From NCBI GenBank assembly GCA_963556145.1, contig CAUVYJ010000012.1, positions 1 to 29,467 on the forward strand: DNA of 29,467 nucleotides, given 5' to 3'. The notes under the pieces were generated by a model. The model ran no database searches and was not told where the DNA came from. It saw only the letters and a program-made list of their open reading frames with translations. The translations under genes and the position numbers were made by a program. The stretch comes from Hygrocybe punicea. Taxonomy: Eukaryota > Basidiomycota > Agaricomycetes > Agaricales > Hygrophoraceae. This document shows positions 18,158 to 27,045 of this stretch, in pieces (the first letter of the stretch is position 1; each line of letters starts with the position of its first letter).

Positions 18158-19384
18158 ACGGCCGCTTTCGGACCTAATCCGGCAGCCTCAAACACCTCGG
18201 AGTTCCAACTCTAGTAGACGGATCTCATTGGACTCAATTCCCGATATCGGACTTGCCCAATATATGTGTCCCCTCCTCCTTTTGGAGATACAGTTGACAT
18301 TTTACATCTTTATCTTTTTATATTTGCATTCCTCTCCATTTCCCTGTCACTGTCGCATTGCAACCCCCTCTTCACATCCCCATTCCAAATCCCCTTTGTA
18401 GTTCCCATCGGCCGAAGTAGACAAGTCCGAAAGTAGACTACTCATCCCTGTACTATAAAAATGGTCCCCGACGACCGTACAAAAAAATATACCCTTAGTC
18501 CCCATTTCCCTATAGTCAGAATCTGTTTTAGTTCCTTCAAAAGCTCGTCCTCTTAGACCCTTAGCTTTTCATAGTTCACTTCATCGTCTTTATCCTTATT
18601 CCATTATTCATTTATCGTTTCCGACCCAACCCAACCCAACCCGCCATACCTGACATCGTCGGCATCGTCGGGTTGATTATTATTAGTCCATTTTCAGTCC
18701 GTTTATCGCCGGGTTTGTTATTATTCGTTCAGTTTTACACGGCGGCCTTATTTTACTACACTTTACCACTATCCCCGACACTGACTTATCCACCGTCACT
18801 TCTACGCTGACACCCCTAGGTTAGGATCTTCTTTTTATAGTTCCGAAGCTACCCCAAACCCGCATCTACACCGTCTTGTTCTCTATACCGTAAGCCAATT
18901 GTCGTTGCGTAAGTTGATCGAGATCCAAAATCGTATACCGGATGGAATCTGTGGCACCGGGGTAGAAGTCGAAAATGGCACGCCGGAAAGCGATGAAGTC
19001 CTTTGCAGAAGCGGCGGGAAGTGTCGACCAAAGTTCATAGTCGTCGTTGTTGAGCTACCGGAGTGTGTAGCAAATTTTCATAGCGTCCGAGAGTCCACAG
19101 TCGAATCCGAGTATGTCAATTTCGTCGAAGAAGCGGGGAAGGTCGCATTCGTCACCATGAAACATCGGGGCGGAGGGATCACCTCGAAGAGGCATGAATC
19201 CGGTCGTCATATCGGGAATGTCCAAATCGGGAAGCGGGTCGGAAAGCGGGTCGGGTCGAGGGGGTTCGAGGACGTGGTCGAAGTCGTAAGTGAAACTAAA
19301 TATCTAGAGTCGGGTAGAGGAGGAAAACGTCATGGAAGTCAAAGCCGACCGTGGGGAGGGTATGAAACGACAGAAAACTTCACT

Positions 19385-19401
19385 CCTCGCGGTGGGCTCC
19401 A
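19385..19401 (-). other. Primer-binding site of the Gypsy-type element
   Basis: Two bases inside the right LTR, the minus strand reads TGGAGCCCACCGCGAGG. The complement ends GGGCTCCA, as in fungal tRNA-Lys 3' ends; the lysine assignment is tentative. It fixes the element's orientation as minus. Confidence 0.55.
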
Positions 19402-19403
19402 GT

Positions 19404-20007
19404 TGTGACGGCGAGTTCGGGTGTAGATCCGGAATGGAATCTACTAGAAAGGGTGATCTGCTGGAAAGAGATCAGAGGAGTGAAGTGTTTTCTATGGTGT
19501 CTAATCAATCCAACCTGAATCCGGGGTTCCGGATCAGAGGTGAAGTGTGGGTGAAGGGAGTTCGAAGACTAATAACTAATACGATAAGAATAGGACTGAA
19601 GGGGAGCGATACTATGCAATATGATATGAAGGGGAGTAATAATCTACATCTTTGTAGTGTAAAAGTAGACCTTTTATACTACTGTGAGGGATCCTGTGCT
19701 ATAGTAACTATGTACTACAAGCGAAGGCTGTAAAGTGATAGGGGAGTAGTGGAGAGGAGTGGAGTGGATTGGGGCTATATACTAAGTAACGGGAAATGAA
19801 GGTAAATGATATATAACTATATACGTGGAGAATCCGGGTTGTTAGGAACATTGCATCTTGAGTGGGAACGATTCCGGAGCGGGATCCGGAGCGGAATCGA
19901 CGGAATTGAGCGGAATCGAACGGAATCGACGATATATGAAAGGGAACGGACGGGGACAATGTATGATATGAAGAGGATCCAGGTCCAGACGGCCCGGAGC
20001 CTCTACA
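19404..20007 (-). repeat. 5' LTR (604 bp) of the Gypsy-type element
   Basis: Same ends and length as 11381-11984. TATAAAAGG on the minus strand at about 19669-19678 would drive gag transcription. Confidence 0.92.
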
Positions 20008-20011
20008 CCGT

Positions 20012-20430
20012 TCACATTTTTTTTCAGGGCCTGAACCGAGTTCATGAACAGTTCGGACATTCAATTTTAGTATTATCACGCATTCTACATGTAAAAAATT
20101 CACAATTTATTATTCTATATATTCTAACCATCCCAGAAACTCAATATATTATTATATACATTATATACATGCTGGTATGGGTTTTTGTAGGTTTACCTAT
20201 GGGTATCACTTGGCATTGGTGAGGCACCCACCTCCCTGTAACCTTGTGAACATAGCCCCGACATCAATTGACACCGAGCTGCATGTTCGTGAGGTGTTCA
20301 CCAGGGGTGGGGACCTGGTCCCGCCTTGGCGCTGGTGGTCGCACGCCCAGTGCAGTTGGACGGTCAGTGCACCACTCCCATTGCTCCCCTTGCCTCTGTT
20401 GTGATCCGTCATCCTCGTCCTTGTTGTTGC
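20012..20430. other. Internal hAT-element DNA without a supported gene
   Basis: AT-rich from 20012 to 20180, then a non-repetitive stretch. A low-complexity minus-strand frame crosses it but has no family features. Confidence 0.4.
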
Positions 20431-20439
20431 CATCGCGTT

Positions 20440-20700
20440 GCTCCATTGCCATTGCCGTGTGGGCATTGACGTGGGGCGTTGGTGTGAGTGTGAGCATTGG
20501 TGTTGGTGTGGGCAAGGGCAAGGGCAAGGGCGTGGGTGTGGGTGTGGTCGTGGGCATTGCTGTTGCTGCTGCCGTTGCCGTTGCTGTGTGGGGGCATTGG
20601 CATGGGGCGTTGGCGTGAGTGTGAGCATTGGCGTTGGCGTGGGCGTGGGCGAGGGTGAGGGCGAGTGTGGGTGTGGGTGCGGTTGTGGCGTCGTTGGGTG
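20440..20700. repeat. GTGGGC/GGCATTGGC minisatellite
   Basis: Degenerate 6-9 bp units (GTGGGC, GTGAGCATTGGC, GTTGCTGCC) cover about 260 bp. All frames give low-complexity peptides such as AHAHANANAHTH. Best treated as a simple repeat. Confidence 0.7.
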
Positions 20701-20815
20701 TCGTTGGGCTTGTGTGTATAGTATTAGCCAACTTCGTTAATAATAAACACTTACGAAGGGCAGCGGGGTTGGGTGCACCTTCCCTGCCGCTCTCTTTCTC
20801 TCGTTTGGGGGCGGT

Positions 20816-21167
20816 TCATTGATGGCGCGCACCGCTATGGTGGTGGTGGTGGTGGTGGTGTTCGTGGTGGTGCCACTGCTGCTGCCACCTCTGATGGTGC
20901 TGATGTTTGGATTGTGTGTCATTGTTGTTGTTGTGGTGGTGGCTGCTGACTTGGTGGTTGGTAGAAGTGCCTACAAAAGTATTAGTAAATGAGAAACAAA
21001 TGAAAATGAAAATAAAACTTACCTATTTGCCTCAAATGCTTGCGTTCGAGGCTTTTCAGAGTGGTGGTTGGTGGCTGAGAATAAAGTTTGACTAAAACGG
21101 AAATTTGCCGGATCGGCATGTGAGTAAAACTTTCATTTGGAGCGCAAAATAACATACCTGCGGACAT
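20816..21167 (-). CDS. Small spliced His-rich ORF inside the hAT-like element
   Basis: On the minus strand, exon 21167-21158 (ATGTCCGCAG), intron 21157-21092 (GTATGT...TTTTAG), exon 21091-21023, intron 21022-20971 (GTAAGT...TTTTGTAG, with a TACTAAT branch site) and exon 20970-20816 join into 77 codons. The protein starts MSAVKLYSQPPTTTLKSLER and ends in a His/Asn/Gln-rich tail with a run of eight His before a TGA. The splice signals are strong. The third exon is open in other frames too, one of which continues with NEPPPNERKRAAGKVHPTP to a further GTAAGT donor (20754-20759), so the coding frame is uncertain. I recognise no function. Confidence 0.4.
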
Positions 21168-21319
21168 CGGTTTGGCGGTTCTGAACCGCTCGTGAACCGT
21201 TTAGACAACCTGGGGGTTGCCTGAACCCCGAACCAGACCTGGGGTTCAGTTCAGCCCAAGGTGCTGGACTGAACCGAACTTCTGGTTCGGTTCGGAGTTC
21301 GAACTGGGTTCGGATCGGT

Positions 21320-21344
21320 TCTGAACCAAACTTTGGCAGCACTA
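21320..21344 (-). repeat. Right TIR of hAT-like element
   Basis: Ends GGCAGCACTA and pairs with 11264-11288. Followed by GTTGATGC. Confidence 0.7.
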
Positions 21345-21352
21345 GTTGATGC

Positions 21353-22292
21353 ATCGTCTCTTACTTAGAATTATAACTGCTCTCTTCAACTTTTTCAAAG
21401 GTGTATCCAGGCACTCTGTGCTCCAGGGCAGGTTTGGTGGAGGGAAACAGCAACTGACGCCACGACATCCTTCAAGCTGGCATATCATCAAGGACTGGTC
21501 GGACCTCATTAAAAAAGCGCATGAATACATTTAGAAAAGTTCTTCCCACCAAAATTTTTATACTCTAAGAAAGGCAAAGCTGAGGAGAACCTGCTTTCCC
21601 CATGTCCCCATGTTGTCTGCTATCCCCCTCGATATTGAAGTATCCGAGTTATAGTGCACCAAAGGGAGTCGACAAATTGTCTGTTGCACATCCTAATGGA
21701 ATTTATTAGTAAGTTGGTAAGCAAGAAGAACTGGCTTGCCTTCAGAATGGTATCAATTCGGGGAACGATAGGAGGGGAAGGAGAAGGGTTGGTAGTGTCT
21801 TAGTTTACCGAATTTACTTGCATCGCCAGGGATCGTTTGGGACTTGTCATATCTTCCTTGATCTTCGAAGGAGGTTCTGAAAGGTGTGCTCTACTATCTG
21901 ACGACGCTTGCTTTCTCTTTGGAGGAGGGGTGTAGATTGCTACTTTTTGCAAGACCGTTGTCATCGCTTATCAGGCTCACATTGTTTAGAAACAGCATCA
22001 CTGGCATTCATTCTACCGCCAGACATGTTGTAAATTGGTCGCGTGGAATCGCAGCGGATCTTTCAAGCACGGCCGAGCTGGGTGGGGATGGCGTTAAAAA
22101 AATTTTCGGGCAAATCTAGCCGATTCCTCACTATTGAATGGGCTATGACAGCAACTGATGTTTCTTTTCATTCCCAGGAGTTCACCTGTGGGCTTGGACA
22201 GTCAACTTGGTCAGTGGACGTGGATGGTGACCGGTATTTGCCATCCATGGGCATCCCCAAAACACTTGTGTAGTAAGACGCATGCGATCGGC
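21353..22292. other. Possible gene remnants, not assignable
   Basis: A plus-strand stretch (about 21385-21534, RHSVLQGRFGGGKQQLTPRH to a stop) and a minus-strand stretch (about 21935-21805, TPPPKRKQASSDSRAHLSEP, ending at TAA) have protein-like composition. No family is recognised, and other frames are short. Confidence 0.3.
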
Positions 22293-22535
22293 CATCAGTA
22301 AAACCTGATATTACCTAATTTTGTCTTAAGGTGTCTTAGTGCATCTTGATGTTCTTAAAATTTGTAATTAAGATGATCAAGAAACCATACCTACTTAGGC
22401 CAAGACAAATTAAGAAATTTTGTCTTGGCCTAAGTAGGTACAGTTTCTTGATCATCTTAATTACAAATTTTAAGAACATCAAGATGCACTAAGACACCCT
22501 AAGACAAAATTAAGTAATATCAGGTTTTCCTGATG
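22293..22535. mobile_element. Foldback MITE (243 bp)
   Basis: Two arms of about 115 bp (22293-22410 and 22418-22535) are inverted repeats with roughly 97% identity and a spacer of about 8 bases (TTAAGAAA). The ends read CATCAG and CTGATG. It is AT-rich and non-coding. The transcript would form one long hairpin. No clear target duplication was identified; GATGCATCATCC follows on the right and recurs at about 22598. Confidence 0.8.
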
Positions 22536-22859
22536 CATCATCCAGACAAGCGTCAGTCCGAGGCCGCGTGAACTATATAGTCGTCAGGCACACGGTGGGA
22601 TGCATCATCCGAAGAGATGCCCGGAATGTTAGTGTCTTGCGAAGAAGGGCAGTGTCTTGCAAAAGGGACACTGGAATGGCAGTATCTTGCAAAGAGGTTA
22701 CCATAGCGATGGCTCGCTCTTGTAACATGTTGCCAGCACAGCAATATCCAGTATCAAAAGAATAGGCATTGAAAACACGACAAGTGTAAAAGGTAAGTAA
22801 TACAAAAGCAACACAGCAGGCATCCGAGTTGTTCCAGAGTAGCGATGACAACACAAAGA

Positions 22860-23030
22860 TGCGGACGAAAGGAGACAATGCGAGGCGAGATGAGGCAACC
22901 TGAGATGAGACGAAGTAAGGCGGGACAAGGTGAGGCAACCCGAGACGAGACGAAGCAAGGTGGGGACAAGGCGAGGCAGGACGAGATGAGACGAGTCGAA
23001 ACAAGGCAGGACGAGACCAGGTGAGATATG
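22860..23030. repeat. Degenerate GACGAGA/GGCGAGGC tandem repeat
   Basis: Purine-rich on the plus strand, with ragged 5-10 bp units (GATGAGACGAAG, GGCGGGACAAGG). It produces Ser/Leu/Pro-rich shadow frames on the minus strand. Confidence 0.6.
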
Positions 23031-23099
23031 ACATGAATAGCAGTTGACACTACCTGGAAACATATCTAATCGTCTTTGTTGCGTGGAAAATGTAAAGAA

Positions 23100-23889
23100 C
23101 TCACTTTTTGAAGTTAGAACTTGAACAACCCTCACCGGCCCTTCGTGCAGCCTGTTAAGCGGCAATCTTGGAGACTCCAGACGTTGAGACACAAGCTGTT
23201 TTTCCTTTGCGGTGGGCTGCTTCGGCACGACAAGAATGCTTCTACAATACTGTCAATCAGGTGTGAGCAACCAGTGTACTCTTGATAGAAGATCCCAACT
23301 ATATGCGTAGTCACTTGTTGGGATATTTGTCATCCTGAAGAGAAATGGAAGCTTGTATCGATATGCTAGCGGGTATAAACGACTTACGAGGTAACTCCTG
23401 AGAACTGAGAAGGCAAAAACAGATTACCAATAGAAATGGAAGGTACTGCAGACACAAACCAAGCAATTCAAAAGCTTATCTGGCCTCCTTGGTAAACCCT
23501 CGAGTCACTGTCATAATTTGAAAGTGCTGACGTTGCACCTCAGTTTAACATCCGCAGCAGTAACAATATTCGATGATGAGGCATGAGAAAAAGAGTCTTC
23601 GCTAGCATATAAAACATTATCTGTCCGAGTCACCACGTTTGTTTGACTTACTCTCGATAAAGTCATCCACTGGAAGTAAATCTCTGCAGAGCGGTCAGTT
23701 TTACAGTTCTGCAAATATTTTCCTGAGAAATCCTGCACGCCTCAAGTACGCAAAACCTGCTTTGAGAAGAGTTTGAACTGCGGCAAGACTTTGGGAGACC
23801 GTGATGCTCTGATAGGGATAGAATAAGTTCAACGCTCGAAATAAAGGATGTTGTTTGAAAACCTGGACATTAGTGTTGCGTGGTGCCAT
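23100..23889 (-). CDS. Possible multi-exon hypothetical gene
   Basis: The minus strand from an ATG at 23889 reads MAPRNTNVQVFKQHPLFRAL and SITVSQSLAAVQTLLKAG, of normal composition. Further down, 23230-23100 has PKQPTAKEKQLVSQRLESPR and EFFTFSTQQRRLDMFPG. A GTAAGT donor lies near 23645. I could not build one consistent splice model and recognise no family; boundaries are approximate. Confidence 0.25.
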
Positions 23890-24274
23890 TTCCTCCCGTG
23901 GTCATTTTCAGAGGTGTTCGACGTGTCGTCACGTCGTTCCTGGATGCATTCGACGTGGCGAGGAAAGGAAATACCAGTTGGTCGGCCAAGGTAACTTTAT
24001 CTATTATTTCTGCTAAGATTTATAATGGCCGGTGGCATGTAGTGAATGACAAAGACGATAACGAAGGCGACGGCGACGGTTTATACAACCAAGTGGCAGG
24101 CATGCCGTTGGAAACAAGGAGGGCAACGGGGACTGATTTGACCGCTGTCCAAAAGTGGCAGTGTTTAGGAGTTGTGCACAAGACATAGGACTAAGCCAAA
24201 GGAGAAAACGTTTGGATATGATCAAAATGTAAATGCACACATGACATTGTACACACACAGAAAATATTCTCTCC

Positions 24275-25510
24275 TTACACCGGTTCAAACCAATCATCAC
24301 TTCCAAGTTCTGCAAAGCTATTTTCAATCTAGCATCCCGCTCAGTTGACAATTCAATCGCGCAGATTTGAATCGAACTCACCCAATACGACAAAATAGCA
24401 GCAATCAAATCAGGCCATGGCCCAGGGTTCACTAGCTGGCCATCAAGACTCTCCGTGGTTCTTAACCGAACGACAGCGGATTGTTTATAGGAAGCCCCGT
24501 CATAATCGTCGGTGAGCGTGATGAGAAGGAAGATCCAGTCTCGTCCATTGGTCAGAGCACCACGGAGGACCTTTTTCCTGAGGTAAAGCGCGTGTAACGT
24601 GAACCTGGAAGCTAGCGAGATCTGCTTACTGGAGAAACTTTCCGCACGCATACATCTCACATACTGCCTGAGGAACGTGGTCCGAGGGATTGAAAAGCTT
24701 GGCTTCCACAACAAAGAAGCTAGACGGCATGTGCATTTTGAGGATATGAAGGTGCGGGGATGTCAGAAAAATAGCTAGAGGAAAGGATTAGCTAGAGGGT
24801 TGAGATAAGTCGAGGTGGTTTAGGGTTTACCAGCAGCGCGTTGACTTGCTACTACGGCAGTATAGTCTACAAATCCAGAAAGGGTCGACAAGCTCGACGG
24901 GCTGATAGTCGTGGCAGGAACAACGTGCTCCATGTTGAGAACCATGCGCTGATTTGGTGGAAGCATTGCAGCCGCACGGAAGAAGAATGCGTCAATCCAC
25001 GCACGAGCGCTTGCTTCGGTCTGACAGGGTATGAGAAGCGTAAATGTTGAGAGATGGTTAGCATACCCTCCTGGGAATGAGGCTTTCCAACAAATGTAAT
25101 TGACGATACAGATTCGCGGAAGACCAAAGTTGGTCATGTCCGAGGGAAATAGTCGCGGCGATGCGTTCCTCGGAATTGGGTTTCAGGGCAATAAGGCCAG
25201 TGAACGTGATTTTCAACTTGATCAAGTTCTCCACAGTCATACTGGAGAAGGTAAGAGACTGCAGGGAGTGAGTTAGTGGAAAGCCGGTTGGTACCTAGAG
25301 TCATACCTGAGGCCCTTCCAGCTTCGACCCTAACAAAGAGAGCATCGTGTCGACCTGCTGCTCGAAACCTTCTGAGGCAAGCTCATTTGGGTCTGCCTCC
25401 TCCTCGGACTCCTCGTACACAATAGTACTCTTCAACTTAAGAAGAGAGTTGTAGGCGAGTTGCAATTCCAACCCACTGAGACCTGAGAGTTTGCGCCTTT
25501 TAGGCGACAT
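24275..25510 (-). CDS. Six-exon gene, PD-(D/E)XK-like hypothetical protein (326 aa)
   Basis: Minus-strand exons 25510-25307, 25258-25067, 25020-24831, 24774-24630, 24577-24382 and 24328-24275 join without a stop. The five GT-AG introns are 48-56 nt. The protein begins MSPKRRKLSGLSGLELQLAY, followed by an acidic EESEEEADPNE stretch, EASARAWIDAFFFRAAAMLP, then a central hairpin SSFFVVEAKLFNPSDHVPQA with an E-x-K core and a downstream Gln. RGALTNGRDWIFLLITL and PGPWPDLIAAILSYW follow, and it ends LGSDDWFEPV. This strand-E-x-K-helix layout with a TNGRDWIF strand is what I associate with basidiomycete proteins predicted to have a restriction-endonuclease-like fold; catalysis is inferred. It lies head-to-head with the HNH gene. 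No damage was seen. Confidence 0.72.
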
Positions 25511-25644
25511 GAGGACATCAAGGTATGTTCAACGGAGTCAGTGTGGAGTTTGAAAAATCTGAGCTTACAGCGAATTCGGAGCGCTTCTTCGCGAGCATAA
25601 CGCATCCTCGAAAATGAGAGCCCTTCCCACCAATTCCTTTCTAG

Positions 25645-27045
25645 CTGGCTCCCCAAGAGTATTTGGCATACCAGCGTGCGTATGTTCTCGCCTCGGCACA
25701 CCGGCGTGAAACCTACAATGCCATGTGCGGTCGAGTCCTTGGACACATGTTGCGGGAGCTCCCTTGGGATGACGGCCGCGCCAAAATGGCCACTGAGGTC
25801 AATAGTTGCGCCGACGATCAGAGCCTAGTAAAGCTTGGCACTTTCTACATTAACCACTTCCTCCGCGCCTGTGAGTGAAACACGTTGGTGTGTATCAATC
25901 TGACACTACTCCTATCAGTTCGCTCTGCCAAGGGCCCCACACCAGCGCCGTCAGAACATCCTTCCCGCCCATCCTTCGACTACGATCGTGATATGAATAT
26001 TATGACAGCAGCAATGCAGGATCACCGCACTGCAAAGAGCCATGTGATTCCAATGCGCCAATTAACCGTTTGTACCAATTGAACATGTGTTCCCACAGGC
26101 ACTCAAATGTGACGGGTATCGATGCATGCTCAGTGGCAAATTGGACGCCAGCATTGAGGTTGAACTTCTGGACAAAGTCGACGCAGCTGCCTTAGCCGCC
26201 TCTGAGGCTCACGATGCGGCAGTGGATTCGGCCAACGCCCCTTCAGACTCTGAGCTCGCCAAAAGAGCTGCAACACTCGCCAAGGAATCAGATAAATCTA
26301 ATGCCTCTGCCCAACAAGCCACTAGGTTTCTGGCCAATTTCCCGGATCCCACAGCCGTGACAAACGCAGCTCACATTTTTCCGGAGTCCACTAATGCGGA
26401 AATTGGTAATGACACAAAGGTGAGGCATCTTTGGGAGCTTTGCGTTGTATTTCTAATGCCGTTCTAGAGAGAGTATGCTTCTAGTGTGTGGGCCGCGATG
26501 GAACGGTTCGGACAAAATGGATTTAGGGATGAGTTGGATGGTTCAAAAATCCACCGCCTGAGTAACATCTTGACTCTCGATCACCGCCTTCACACATTCT
26601 TCGATAAGTTGACGTTGTGGCTCGAAGGCGACGACGTAAGTCGGGACGAAACATGTGAATCCTATAGTGACCTCCAACTTTACAGACGCTGCCTCATACC
26701 TACCGCATTTGCTCCAAACACGAAAATATGAGAAAGGGCCTCCCTAGAACCGTCACCTTTACGTCTCACAACCATGCCTTTGGCTTAGCAGATCTCCCAG
26801 ATCCCCGATACCTTCAGATGCATGCAGCATGTTGTCGCGTTGCAAATTTGTCAGGAGCATCAGGGTATCTTGATAATATCATGGACGATCTGGAGAAGGG
26901 GCAGACAAAGGTGTTGTCCACAGATGGATCAGGGAGCAGAATTCTTGATTTGCACTTCTTGCGTGTAGAGGTAGGCGGATCACAGCTTTTTGACATTCTT
27001 ATTAAAAAGTTTATTAGTAACTTTAGAAATAACTTTAGATCCTGA
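25645..27045 (+). CDS. HNH-endonuclease-like gene (5' end uncertain)
   Basis: Exons 25645-25870, 25919-26043, 26099-26419, 26468-26635 and 26686-27045 give 399 codons in one frame, with GT-AG introns of 48, 55, 48 and 50 nt. N-terminal text REPPTYN-like is absent; instead it reads ETYNAMCGRVLGHMLRELPW and KLGTFYINHFLRA. The core has CDGYRCMLSGKLD, an Ala/Ser/Asp-rich insertion, AAHIFPES, SVWAAMERFGQNG, SKIHRLSNILTLDHRLHTFF and DKLTLWLEG. The H (AHIF), N (SNILTL) and H (LHTFF) spacing matches the HNH nuclease family common in Agaricomycetes. The C-terminal part has DPRYLQMHAACCRVANLSGA. The first visible exon follows a TTTCTAG acceptor, and the start codon was not found. The last 25 codons may be intron read-through after a GTAGGC donor-like site. 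Confidence 0.7.

Larger units (their letters stand above)
15262..18870 (+). repeat. Solo LTR (867 bp net) in gag, split by copy B
   Basis: It begins TGTAGAGGG at 15262 and ends CATCTACA at 18870, flanked by perfect CCGT duplications (15258-15261 and 18871-18874). Excluding copy B and one ACGG it is 867 bp. It is homologous to the solo LTR at 3308-4094, with shared blocks such as GGCCGATG, GTCAGCGTAGAAGTGAC and GATGTAAAAT. A plus-strand TATAAAAATGG near 18453 gives the orientation, opposite to the host element. The 5' TGTAGAGG end is shared with the 604-bp LTRs, suggesting related families. Confidence 0.82.
14060..19210 (-). pseudogene. Ty3/Gypsy-type gag, split by nested insertions
   Basis: The 5' part (19210 to 18871) reads MTTGFMPLRGDPSAPMFHG, then LPRFFDEIDILGFDCGLSDA, NNDDYELWSTLPA and IFDFYPGATDSIRYTILDL, the usual opening of basidiomycete Gypsy Gag. 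After the solo LTR the same frame resumes at 15261 with LGQYFCDFIRISGVL, the F-x-N-GF motif and PDHYHDDPYPLDVFHNAASF, then a Ser/Pro-rich tail. Removing the insertion with one CCGT copy restores frame exactly. An amber codon at 19055-19057 stands where a tyrosine (LRYL) is usual. The frame stays open to 12880 opposite the cargo gene; the true end is unclear and 14060 is a guess. No CCHC knuckle or protease is visible. Confidence 0.75.
11381..20007 (-). mobile_element. Ty3/Gypsy-type LTR element with gag and an antisense cargo gene
   Basis: Two 604-bp LTRs (11381-11984 and 19404-20007) differ at one base that I can see. Flanks CCAT (11377-11380) and CCGT (20008-20011) form a 4-bp target duplication with one transition. 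The orientation is minus: PBS beside the right LTR, gag reading leftwards, and a minus-strand TATAAAAGG in the LTR. Without the nested insertions the element is about 5.1 kb. The gag resembles basidiomycete Gypsy Gag, but no protease, reverse transcriptase, RNase H or integrase text is present. Instead the 3' third carries an antisense three-exon gene (12312-13840). It is best described as a non-autonomous, recently active retrotransposon. Confidence 0.82.
11264..21344. mobile_element. hAT-like DNA element, outermost layer of the nest
   Basis: The left end reads TAGTGCTACCGAAGTTCAG and the right end, reverse-complemented, TAGTGCTGCCAAAGTTTGG. These form a terminal inverted repeat of about 25 bp with few mismatches. 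The flanks are ATTGATGC (11256-11263) and GTTGATGC (21345-21352), an 8-bp target duplication with one mismatch. TIRs beginning with a TAGTGCTRCC-like hexamer and 8-bp duplications are hAT features. Subterminal GGTTCAGTTCAG motifs in both orientations fill 11275-11378 and 21170-21335. Removing the inserted retroelement leaves about 1.45 kb with no transposase, so it is non-autonomous. A small spliced gene (20816-21167) and a GC-rich minisatellite lie inside. Confidence 0.72.

Noticed and set aside
18899..19408. 169-codon plus-strand frame near the right LTR
   Set aside because: The minus strand here encodes recognisable Gypsy Gag, so the plus frame is incidental.
20206..20731. Thr/Ala/His/Pro-rich minus-strand frames of 140-155 codons
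   Set aside because: They are generated by the minisatellite and are open in several frames; no independent coding evidence.
22860..23030. CRISPR-like spaced repeats
   Set aside because: The units are short, irregular and without unique spacers; the organism is a eukaryote.
22698..23228. 176-codon minus frame, Ser/Leu/Pro-rich
   Set aside because: Most of it is translation of the degenerate GACGAGA tandem repeat; only its first ~60 codons look protein-like and are covered by the tentative gene at 23100-23889.
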